Source of the DNA: an uncultured bacterium
Lineage (GTDB): Bacteria > Verrucomicrobiota > Kiritimatiellia > CAIKKV01 > CAIJXV01
Reading direction: 5' to 3'
DNA length: 54,653 bases
Assembly: GCA_903824675.1 (NCBI GenBank)
Contig: CAIJXV010000120.1
Span: 1-54,653 of the forward strand
Below the pieces are notes generated by a model. It saw nothing but the letters and a program-made list of their open reading frames with translations. It made no database searches and was not told where the DNA came from. A program made the position numbers and the translations under genes. Below are positions 32,270 to 40,459 of this stretch, piece after piece (position 1 is the stretch's first letter; each line of letters starts with the position of its first letter).

Positions 32270-33556
32270 TTGAAGAAGAACAAACGGAACTGGATTCTTC
32301 TCTGCATCCTCGTCGTACTCGGAATCTGCGGCTTGTTTTTCTATGCCAGCCGTGACATCCCGCCCCCTGACGTCTCCGATCTCGCTCTCGAACGTCCCGT
32401 CATCCCGACCGAAAAGAACGCCTTCACCTATTTCAATGCGGCGACGAATTCCTTTTATTGGCCGACAAATCGAACTTTTGTTTCTGATTATCTCAAGGGC
32501 ATGCCCGTTGACGACGCCGTTATTCAAGACCTCATCAGCAGGAATACGGAAACCTTCCGACTCATTAACGAAGGAATTCGGTGTGATATTTGTCTGGTTC
32601 CAGAGATAGACGGCTTGGACGGTATTTTCCCATATTTAAGCAAATGGATGGCAACGGCCAAAATGTTGTCCGTAAAAGCCCGGCATGACCGACTTGCTGG
32701 AAATTATACTGAAGCGACCGACTCCTGTATTACTCTTCTGCGGTTTGGAAACTTGATTCAGAAGGATCCAGGATCACTGGTCCATTACCTGGGTGGAAAG
32801 GGCATACTGAATCTCGGCCTTACACAAATCCAAGATTTAGAAAGGGAAAAATCCTTTCCTCTCGCGCACCTGTCAAAACTGGCAGATACACTCGCCTCCC
32901 TCGGCCCCTTTGATAGCGGTGTAATTCGAGCATTTAAAGGAGAGAATAAGCAGACTGCCCTTTTTTTCGAACAGATTCAACACCGCCGGTTTTGGTGGAA
33001 ATGGACTCATCTTTTCGACTACATGTTTCAACTGAACCGGACAACATTGATTTACGCAAATCTCAGTCGAGATGCCATCAAAAATGCACCTCGCTGTTAT
33101 GCCGACATGAAATATCCCGAAACCAGACTGGGAGAGGGATTCAAAAGCACCTTCAGGCTTTTGACTCACCCCAACGGCCTTGGAAAAATTCTTGCTGAAC
33201 TGTGGATGCCAACCCTTGATATCCCTCTTTACGAAAAATGTAAACTGGAGTGCAATGTTTCCGCCACACGCATCCTAGTCGCGCTCAACGCCTATCAAAA
33301 GATGGAAGACCGCCTTCCCGACACTTTACAAGCGCTTGTGCCGGTTTATCTACCGGCCGTGCCGAATGATCCTTTCGATGGCAAGCCGTTTCGATACTCG
33401 CCCGCCCTTCGGATCGTTTATTCCGTCGGAAAAGACCTGAAGGATTCGGGAGGCTCTTCCCTAGTGCCACCGGACAAGCTTGCGGGATTTTCATCACCAG
33501 ACCGCTGGGATACCGAGGATGCCGTGTTTCAGATCAACCCGGGTTCCTCTAATTAA
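32270..33556 (+). CDS. Membrane-anchored hypothetical protein with pseudopilin-like C-terminal motif
   Basis: A 428-residue protein of unknown function. A single N-terminal membrane anchor (about 8-26) follows Lys/Arg-rich residues, so most of the chain is probably periplasmic. The middle is helical. The C-terminus (about 355-410) has RLPDTLQALVPVYLPAVPND, PFDGKPFRYSP and IVYSVGKDLKDSGG, a pattern common to Planctomycetes/Verrucomicrobia proteins and the globular end of type II pseudopilins. Translation seems to start at TTG 32270 after AAAGGGG. Base composition is clearly AT-richer than that of its neighbours, which suggests later acquisition. It is not linked to any operon. Confidence 0.75.
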   Translation: MKKNKRNWILLCILVVLGICGLFFYASRDIPPPDVSDLALERPVIPTEKNAFTYFNAATNSFYWPTNRTFVSDYLKGMPVDDAVIQDLISRNTETFRLINEGIRCDICLVPEIDGLDGIFPYLSKWMATAKMLSVKARHDRLAGNYTEATDSCITLLRFGNLIQKDPGSLVHYLGGKGILNLGLTQIQDLEREKSFPLAHLSKLADTLASLGPFDSGVIRAFKGENKQTALFFEQIQHRRFWWKWTHLFDYMFQLNRTTLIYANLSRDAIKNAPRCYADMKYPETRLGEGFKSTFRLLTHPNGLGKILAELWMPTLDIPLYEKCKLECNVSATRILVALNAYQKMEDRLPDTLQALVPVYLPAVPNDPFDGKPFRYSPALRIVYSVGKDLKDSGGSSLVPPDKLAGFSSPDRWDTEDAVFQINPGSSN

Positions 33557-33565
33557 TATAAAGCC

Positions 33566-33588
33566 TACCGTCTAAACCCCTACAGCCT
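33566..33588. repeat. Dispersed CTACAGCC repeat, distant copy
   Basis: TACCGTCTAAACCCCTACAGCCT matches the 23-mer at 44048-44070 at 20 of 23 positions and the shorter copy at 43598-43618 at 19 of 21. It sits in the 52-bp gap between the convergent orphan gene and the URO-D-like gene. Confidence 0.55.
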
Positions 33589-33608
33589 TCTCCCCCTCCC
33601 CTTGCCCG

Positions 33609-34688
33609 CTACATTATCTTGCACCGATACACCGATTCGGTCAACCGGACCATCGCCTCGGCTTCGGCACGGGACTTGCACCACATGCAGTAGAGGCAAC
33701 CTTCGGGCTTCAAGGCCCGCATCAGCTTTTCAGCTTCCGCCAGATTCCCGGGATTAAGCCACAAGCCCTTGCCCAGCCCCTGGATTTGAGTGAGCAATTC
33801 CGGCCAATCACAGATCGGCGGCCGCCCAGCGCCTGGCACCCATTGAATGGCTTCCAAGTGGGGACTGGCGCAAATCGATGGCACATGCGGAATCGCCCCG
33901 GGCCCATCCAGATGGTAAATCGCCCGTTCGACGGACCCCGCTTCCAACTCGACATAATCTTTGAAAAATTCATCGAACATCGCCGGCCCCACCATGCAGC
34001 AGAAATCATTCTGGATAACCGCATACCGACCCCGTCCCACGACTGGAATCCAACTGGTGTTATATCCGCCGGACTGCGGGTGAAGAATGTCAAAATGCGC
34101 CTGGGCCACTTGGAGGAAAACCTCGTGGCATTCCTTCAGTCGTTTGTGGATCTCATCCGGTTGATCGATCAGATCCATTAAGAGCCGTTCGGGACCCCGC
34201 AAAGCCGCCAGACCATCGGCATTCGAATGCAAATCTCCGGAACCCACCAGCCATTTGCCCTTACCCCGTTCGGCGCAGAGCTTCAAATAGCGTTCCATCG
34301 CCTGCCAAATCGGTCCTTCCCGATGAAACCGAAGGGGCGGCTCCTTCGCCCAGTCATCCACCCGGAAATGCGCCCAACTGGTGGTTTCGGCAAACTCCAA
34401 CTGGCTCCCCATGAACGCCGCTAAAACGTCCGGGCCGAGATTGCACATCCCGTAAGCCGGAAAGCCTTCGCAGAAGAAACCGGTGGCTTCCAGATTACGC
34501 TCAAAAGCCTCAATCGTCCGTTCAAATCCGAACCATTTTTCGTAAAGGGATTTTGGGGGCGGCGGCACGTTCTTGGCTTCACCGTCCGGGAAACATAAAT
34601 AGAGCGCGGGACGATCATGGTTCTGCCGGTCCAACGTCAATTCATATCGCTCAACAATTTTGTCAAAATCCACGTCACGCAAAAACAT
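33609..34688 (-). CDS. Uroporphyrinogen-decarboxylase-like (URO-D/MtaA superfamily) protein
   Basis: A 359-residue TIM-barrel protein of the URO-D superfamily. Typical stretches include GFERTIEAFERNLEATG, FDEFFKDYVELEAGS, AIYHLDGPGAIPHVPSI and IQWVPGAGRPP. The N-terminal arginine motif of true heme-pathway HemE is not present, so it is more likely a corrinoid-dependent methyltransferase-like or catabolic paralogue, as is frequent in Lentisphaerae and Kiritimatiellae. ATG 34688 has AAGGAGG upstream; the frame to 34763 is a longer alternative. It stands alone, convergent with the orphan gene. Confidence 0.82.
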   Translation of the reverse strand: MFLRDVDFDKIVERYELTLDRQNHDRPALYLCFPDGEAKNVPPPPKSLYEKWFGFERTIEAFERNLEATGFFCEGFPAYGMCNLGPDVLAAFMGSQLEFAETTSWAHFRVDDWAKEPPLRFHREGPIWQAMERYLKLCAERGKGKWLVGSGDLHSNADGLAALRGPERLLMDLIDQPDEIHKRLKECHEVFLQVAQAHFDILHPQSGGYNTSWIPVVGRGRYAVIQNDFCCMVGPAMFDEFFKDYVELEAGSVERAIYHLDGPGAIPHVPSICASPHLEAIQWVPGAGRPPICDWPELLTQIQGLGKGLWLNPGNLAEAEKLMRALKPEGCLYCMWCKSRAEAEAMVRLTESVYRCKIM

Positions 34689-34817
34689 AGGGCCTCCTTC
34701 AGTTACAAAACAGCCTATTTCTATCGTATTTACGGATAACAGACACGTTAAATCGTTTGTCAATATTCCCGGGGAAAGAGCCGGTCGCGCGGGTTGGCTG
34801 TCCCTCTATTTTGACTG

Positions 34818-34846
34818 TTGACCCCCACCCCTGCTTAGGCTATTTT
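34818..34846 (+). promoter_or_regulatory. Putative sigma-70-type promoter of the efflux operon
   Basis: TTGACC at 34818-34823 and TATTTT at 34841-34846 are separated by 17 bases (5/6 and 4/6 matches). The expected start near 34853 leaves a leader of about 36 bases before the ATG at 34889. It lies in the 200-bp gap shared with the divergent URO-D-like gene. Confidence 0.5.
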
Positions 34847-34888
34847 TTCAGCGTTCTCCGCAACATAAAATAGCGGTACTCCATCTTT

Positions 34889-36208
34889 ATGAAACACCTC
34901 TTCGCCATCGCAGTTATCGTCGGCCTCGCCGGAATGGCGACCCGGGGCGACGCCGTTGAATCCCCCCTCTTGTCGCTCGACGATTGCCTGCGCCTCGGCC
35001 TGGAAAATTCAATCCCCCTGGCCAATGCGCGGCGAGACATCGCGATTGCCGAAAGCGGCATCCGCCAGACCCGTGCTCAGGCGCTGCCGCATCTCGATCT
35101 CAATTCCTCATATACCCGCCTCGATGAGGTTTCCACTTTCGATATCGGTTCGGAAACCATCCCCACGGGACAGCGCGACAATTACTCCGCCAACACGGAA
35201 CTGACCCAACTGCTCTATAATGGGGGACAGATCAATGCCGCCTTGCGCGCGTCGCGAGATATCCGAAATTTGACCGCGTGGCAAAAAGCCACCGTAGAGG
35301 CAGACCTGCGGTTGCAGATTTCCGTAGGCTTCTACGATCTCCTTTTCGCCCAGTCCGCCGTCGCCGTGGCCGAAGAAAATGTGGTCCAACTCCGCGCCTT
35401 GCTCAACCAGGCCGAAACCCGTTGGCGCATGCAGGTCGCCTCCGAATTCGACGTCCTCACCGCCCGGGTGAGACTGGCCAACGCCATCCCGCCTTTGATC
35501 GCAACCAGCAACCGTTTGCAACTGGCCCGAATTTCTCTGGCCAATCTGGTTTTTCCGGATGCACCGGACTTCCAGATTGCCGGCGAATTGCGCGCCCCGT
35601 CAGAGCCGCGAACCCTTTCTGAATTTCTGACCCTCGGCGCCACCCGTCGCCCGGAATTGCAACAAATGCGCGTTCAGGTTCATCTCCGGGAGGAAGCGCT
35701 CCGGGCCGAGCGCGGCTCGCTCTACCCGGAATTCAAGGCTTTTGCCAACTATAACGGAAACAATCCGCCCCAATTTTCAGCCGCATCGGCAGAATGGGAC
35801 TGGCATTGGTCCGCCGGTGTCCGCGCCAGTTGGCCGATTTTCGATGGCGGCTTGAGCCGCGCCCGGATTCTCGAAAAATCGCTCGAGTTGGAAAAAACGC
35901 GGAGTTCCTTGGAAGATTTCCAACGCTCCATCGCTCTCGAAATACGCCAGGCTTTCCTCGATCTTGTCCGGGCCCGGGAGACGATTACCGCTGAGCAGGA
36001 AACCCAGGCGCTGGCGGATCGCGCTCTGGCCATCGCCGGCAACCGGTATGCCGAGGGTCTGGCCACCGTCCTCGAGGTGTCCGAGAGTAACCTCGCGCGT
36101 AATCAGGCCCGATTGACCCTGTTGAATGCCCAGCGTGAAGAATGTAACGCCCTCGCTCGCCTCCGACATGCGGCGGGCCTATCCGTCTCCCCCCCGGAGG
36201 ACTCCTGA
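34889..36208 (+). CDS. TolC-family outer-membrane efflux protein
   Basis: A 439-residue outer-membrane channel. A signal peptide (about 1-22, AIAVIVGLAGMATRGDA) precedes two OEP repeats. SLDDCLRLGLENSIPLANARRD opens the first, and long coiled-coil helices follow (NVVQLRALLNQAETRW; EKTRSSLEDFQRSIALEIRQ). It forms the exit duct for the RND pump encoded next. Its stop overlaps the membrane-fusion gene start. No lipobox cysteine is seen at the cleavage site. Confidence 0.92.
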   Translation: MKHLFAIAVIVGLAGMATRGDAVESPLLSLDDCLRLGLENSIPLANARRDIAIAESGIRQTRAQALPHLDLNSSYTRLDEVSTFDIGSETIPTGQRDNYSANTELTQLLYNGGQINAALRASRDIRNLTAWQKATVEADLRLQISVGFYDLLFAQSAVAVAEENVVQLRALLNQAETRWRMQVASEFDVLTARVRLANAIPPLIATSNRLQLARISLANLVFPDAPDFQIAGELRAPSEPRTLSEFLTLGATRRPELQQMRVQVHLREEALRAERGSLYPEFKAFANYNGNNPPQFSAASAEWDWHWSAGVRASWPIFDGGLSRARILEKSLELEKTRSSLEDFQRSIALEIRQAFLDLVRARETITAEQETQALADRALAIAGNRYAEGLATVLEVSESNLARNQARLTLLNAQREECNALARLRHAAGLSVSPPEDS

Positions 36209-37338
36209 TGAAAAACCCGTCCGAAACCCAGCCCTCTGTGACACCTCCCCCGGTTCCGCTTCGACGCCCATGGGCGGGACGGATTCTGGCTACGGTTCTT
36301 TCGCTCCTGGTTGGACTGACCCTTGTCCTCTTCGCTCTTCCCAAGGTGCCGGAATCGTTTCAAACCCCTCCCCCCCCCGCCGGAATTCCCGTAACCATTA
36401 CCCATGTCCGCTGTGAAGATGTCCAGGAATGGGTCACCTATCCCGGCCGGATTGCCTCATGGTCCGAGACCCTGGTGGCCGCTGAACAGGGCGGACGGGT
36501 TACGCTCCTGCCGGTCGAGCGCGGAGACCGGGTTCCGCAGGGTGCCCTGCTGTTGCAACTCGATTCCCGCTCCGCCGAAATCCAGGTCCATCAACAGCAG
36601 GCCACCCTGCGCCAACTCGAACTCGATCTCACCCGGGTGACCGGTCTGCTAAAAAGCGGATCCATCGCCACCGCCGAAGTGGATCAGGCAACCACCCGGC
36701 GCGACCTCGCCCGCATCGCGCTGGACCAAGCCCTGCTCTCGCTCGAAAAATGCACCCTGACCAATCTCAGCCCGGGCGTGATCCTTGACCGTCAAGTCGA
36801 ACCCGGCGAAGTGATCAACCCGGGGCAAACGCTCTTTAAGATTGCCGATCTCGACCGGATCAAGGTATTGGTCGATCTCCCCGAGCGGGATGGATTTGCC
36901 GTTCGGCCAGGTGAGCAGATTCCCTTCACCCTCGATGCTTTACCCGCCCGCATATTTACCGGCACCGTGCATTTTGTCTCTGCCTCCGCGGATCTCCTCA
37001 GCAATACCTTCCGGGTGGAACTGGCCTTCGACAACCGGCAGACGGGCCTTAAGTCCGGCCTGATTGCTCGAATCAAAATCGACCGGGGCTTGATCCGCCA
37101 AGCCCGCGTCATTCCCTTGCAGGCCTTGATCCCCGAAAAGGGCGGATACATCGCGTTCCAGGCGGTCGAGGGTCGTGCCGTCCGCCGGGTCGTCAAATTG
37201 CTCGCTCTGATCGATACCCGCGCCCTTATCGCCGAAGGGCTCGAAACCGGCGATGCCGTCATCATCGCCGGACACCGCCAGGTGGCCGATGGGGTTGCCA
37301 TCCGACCCTCTGAATCGGACCCCGGGGACAACCGGTAA
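36208..37338 (+). CDS. RND efflux membrane-fusion (periplasmic adaptor) protein
   Basis: A 376-residue adaptor. A membrane anchor (about 28-46) follows a proline-rich cytoplasmic start. The barrel-sandwich/lipoyl halves (VAAEQGGRVTLLPVERGDRV and LDRQVEPGEVINPGQTLF) flank an alpha-hairpin (about 115-175). The beta-barrel and membrane-proximal domains follow (FTGTVHFVSASADLLSNTFR). It links the RND pump to the TolC protein and overlaps the tolC-like gene by one base. Confidence 0.92.
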   Translation: MKNPSETQPSVTPPPVPLRRPWAGRILATVLSLLVGLTLVLFALPKVPESFQTPPPPAGIPVTITHVRCEDVQEWVTYPGRIASWSETLVAAEQGGRVTLLPVERGDRVPQGALLLQLDSRSAEIQVHQQQATLRQLELDLTRVTGLLKSGSIATAEVDQATTRRDLARIALDQALLSLEKCTLTNLSPGVILDRQVEPGEVINPGQTLFKIADLDRIKVLVDLPERDGFAVRPGEQIPFTLDALPARIFTGTVHFVSASADLLSNTFRVELAFDNRQTGLKSGLIARIKIDRGLIRQARVIPLQALIPEKGGYIAFQAVEGRAVRRVVKLLALIDTRALIAEGLETGDAVIIAGHRQVADGVAIRPSESDPGDNR

Positions 37339-37345
37339 CACTGCC

Positions 37346-40300
37346 ATGATTCTGACCAATTATTCCATCCAGTTCCGCATCAGCGTGTTCGTGTTGATCG
37401 TGATCCTCGCGATCGCCGGTCCGTTGGTCTACCTGAACCTGCCGCGTGAAGGCGCCCCGGACATCACCATTCCCTACGTGTTTCTCTCCGCCCCTTATGA
37501 AGGCGTGGCCCCTGAAGAAATTGAAAACCTGATCTCGATTCCCCTCGAAAAGCGGCTGAAAGATCTGGAAAACATCAAGGAAATGCGGTCCACTTCGGCA
37601 GAAGGCATGTCCTTCATCTCGATCGAATTCACTCCAGCCCAGGACATCGATACGGCGGTCCAGAAGGTCAAGGATAAGATCGATCTGACCCGCCCCGATC
37701 TCCCGGCCGATCTGGATGAACCCACGGTCCAAGGCCTGAATTTCAGCACCGACATCCCGGTCCTCAATTTCGCCATTTCTGGTGATAATGACCTGGAACG
37801 CCTGAAACATATCGCCGAGGATCTTCAGGATACCATCGAAACGATTCCTGGTGTCCTGCAAGCCCGGCTCTACGGAGCGCGCACCCGTGAAATCCGGATT
37901 GCCGTGGATCTGGAGCGGCTACTCGCCCATTCCCTCACTCTCGGCGATATCATGACGGCCATCCGGCGCGAAAACGCCACGCTCTCCGCCGGGAACCTCG
38001 AAATGCAGGGAAACAAGTTCCAGGTTCGCATCCCCGGCGAATTTCAAACCGTCGAAGAATTTCGATCGATCATCGTCAAAACTCCGGGCGGCGCTCCCAT
38101 CCGCCTCAGCGATGTGGCCGAAATTCTCGATACCTACAAGGATCTGGATTCGGTCTCCCGGATCAACGGAACGCCCTGCATCTCGATTGCCGTTCATAAA
38201 CGGGCCGGCGAAAATGCAGAGCGGTTGATCCGCCAGATTAAAAAGACTCTTTCTCAAACACCCCTGCCACCCGGCATTCATCTGACCATCGTCAACGACG
38301 AATCTGAAATCATCCGGATGATGACCGAGGACTTGGAAAACAACATCGCCAGCGGCTTTATCCTGGTGGTCGTGATTCTCTTACTCTTCATGGGCTTGCG
38401 CAATAGCATCCTGGTCGGCCTGGCCATTCCCTTTTCCCTCCTCCTGGGATTTGTCGTCCTTGCGCTGCTCGGCCTGACTCTGAATATGATCGTGCTCTTC
38501 AGCCTGGTGCTGGTCGTCGGCATGCTGGTCGATAACGCCATCGTCATCGTCGAAAACATCTATCGCCGCCATTGCAATGGGGAATCCCGCTTGGAGGCCG
38601 CACGCCACGGAGCCAGCGAAGTGGCCTGGCCGGTAATCACCTCAACCTTGACCACCGTGGCGGCGTTTGCGCCGATGATCTACTGGCCGGGCATCATGGG
38701 CCAGTTCATGAGCATCCTACCCGAAACCGTGATCATTATTTTAATGGCTTCACTTTTTGTAGCCCTGGTCATTAACCCCGCCCTCTGTTCGGTCTGGATC
38801 AAACAAGGCCGCATGTCTGATCCCGAACAACCCGGCCGCTGGAATGCGTTTTGTGCCGCCTACCAAAAACTGCTCCGTGGCGCCCTGGCACACCGGGGCA
38901 AGGTCGTCCTGATCGGCCTCGGCATCTTGCTGGCCTCCATCGGACTGTTCCACCGGTATGGTCTTGGCGTTGAACTCTTTCCGGAAACCGAGCCCCGCCG
39001 GGCCACAATCGAAGTCCGCTACCCCGAAGGCACCGATATTCACACCACCGATGAGGCGCTCAAGCGCATCGAGAAGGGTCTCGCCACCCTCCCGGGTATT
39101 AAATTCTTCCTGGCTCGCGCCGGCTCCGGCGGGGACAACGCTCTGAGTGCCGGTTCCGGCGGCACTCACCTGGGTTCCATCCAGGTTGAATTTCCTCCCT
39201 TTGCGGAACGGACGACCAATACGCTCGATCTGGTCCAGACTATTCGGGCCGGGCTGCCCGTCCTGCCCGGCGCCGAAGTCAAAGTCGATCGTGAGAAGGA
39301 AGGCCCCCCCTCGGAAGCCCCCATCAGCATCGAGGTCGCCGGTGAGGATTTCGCCATGCTCGGCGAACTGGCCGACACCCTGATCCGCGAAATCCGAACC
39401 GTCCCTGGTCTCGTCGATCTCCAAAAGGATCTGGAGGAAGCCCGGCCCGAATTACAGTTTCACGTCGACCGTGACCGCGCCGCATTGTTCAAACTTAATA
39501 CCGCGGCCATTGGTAACGCCCTGCGGACCGCGGTCAACGGAACGGAATCGGGTAAATTTCGCGCCGGCGAAGACGAATATGACATCACCGTGCGCCTTCG
39601 CGAAGACCAGCGCCAAAGCGTCGACCTTCTGAAACGGATGGCCCTTACCACCGAAGACGGCGTCGTGGTTCCCCTCGCCTCCCTGGGTTCGTTCTCCTAT
39701 GCCGGAGGGCGCGGCCAAATTCAGCGAAAAGATCAGAAACGCGTCGTCACGATAACCGGCTTCAATGCCGGACGCGGAACCGATAAGATTCTCGCCGACG
39801 TCAAGGCCCGCATCTCAGCCTTGACCCTGCCCAAGAACTATTCGGTCACCTATGCCGGCGAAAACAAGGATATGGCCGAAGCTATGTCTTTCCTCGGCAA
39901 AGCTTTCGCCATAGCCTTGGCCCTGATCGCCCTGATCCTGGTGATGGAGTTCAACTCGATTCTGTTGCCCTTCATCATCATGGTCTCGGTCCTCCTGTCC
40001 ATGATCGGCGTCCTCTGGAGCCTCCTCGCCTGCGATATGCGATTTGGCGTCATCATGACCGGTATCGGCGTCATCAGCCTGGCCGGCGTAGTCGTCAACA
40101 ACGGCATCGTGCTCATCGATTGCATCAACCAGTACAAGCTTAACGGCCTGAATTCGGCCGACGCCATCCTTAAAGCCTGTACTCAACGACTGCGGCCGGT
40201 TCTTCTGACCGCGATCACAACCCTGGTCGGACTTTTTCCCATGGCTATCGGCTGGAGTCTCGAGATGCATCGCTGGCCGCCGAGAATCATTCAGAGCACG

Positions 40301-40456
40301 GAAACCAGCGCCTGGTGGGCGCCCATGGCGGTCGCCGTCATGTTCGGCCTGGGGGTCGCAACCCTTCTCACTTTGATCCAGGTTCCGGTCATGGTTAGCC
40401 TGGCCGATTCGCTCGCCGCTGCCAGCCGACGCGCCTGGCAGAGGATCTTTAAATAA
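37346..40456 (+). CDS. RND-family inner-membrane efflux transporter (AcrB/SwrC-like)
   Basis: A 1036-residue pump with the usual 12 helices and two large periplasmic loops. TM1 is ISVFVLIVILAIAGPLVYLN, and PREGAPDITIPYVFLSAPYE follows. The proton-relay region in TM4 reads VVGMLVDNAIVIVENIYRR, with Asp-Asn where AcrB has Asp-Asp, as is common in SwrC- and NolG-type pumps. TM10-12 are complete, with GVISLAGVVVNNGIVLIDCI. The start is the ATG at 37346; a longer frame overlaps the adaptor gene. Substrates could be drugs, lipids or surfactants. Confidence 0.93.
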   Translation: MILTNYSIQFRISVFVLIVILAIAGPLVYLNLPREGAPDITIPYVFLSAPYEGVAPEEIENLISIPLEKRLKDLENIKEMRSTSAEGMSFISIEFTPAQDIDTAVQKVKDKIDLTRPDLPADLDEPTVQGLNFSTDIPVLNFAISGDNDLERLKHIAEDLQDTIETIPGVLQARLYGARTREIRIAVDLERLLAHSLTLGDIMTAIRRENATLSAGNLEMQGNKFQVRIPGEFQTVEEFRSIIVKTPGGAPIRLSDVAEILDTYKDLDSVSRINGTPCISIAVHKRAGENAERLIRQIKKTLSQTPLPPGIHLTIVNDESEIIRMMTEDLENNIASGFILVVVILLLFMGLRNSILVGLAIPFSLLLGFVVLALLGLTLNMIVLFSLVLVVGMLVDNAIVIVENIYRRHCNGESRLEAARHGASEVAWPVITSTLTTVAAFAPMIYWPGIMGQFMSILPETVIIILMASLFVALVINPALCSVWIKQGRMSDPEQPGRWNAFCAAYQKLLRGALAHRGKVVLIGLGILLASIGLFHRYGLGVELFPETEPRRATIEVRYPEGTDIHTTDEALKRIEKGLATLPGIKFFLARAGSGGDNALSAGSGGTHLGSIQVEFPPFAERTTNTLDLVQTIRAGLPVLPGAEVKVDREKEGPPSEAPISIEVAGEDFAMLGELADTLIREIRTVPGLVDLQKDLEEARPELQFHVDRDRAALFKLNTAAIGNALRTAVNGTESGKFRAGEDEYDITVRLREDQRQSVDLLKRMALTTEDGVVVPLASLGSFSYAGGRGQIQRKDQKRVVTITGFNAGRGTDKILADVKARISALTLPKNYSVTYAGENKDMAEAMSFLGKAFAIALALIALILVMEFNSILLPFIIMVSVLLSMIGVLWSLLACDMRFGVIMTGIGVISLAGVVVNNGIVLIDCINQYKLNGLNSADAILKACTQRLRPVLLTAITTLVGLFPMAIGWSLEMHRWPPRIIQSTETSAWWAPMAVAVMFGLGVATLLTLIQVPVMVSLADSLAAASRRAWQRIFK

Positions 40457-40459
40457 CCG

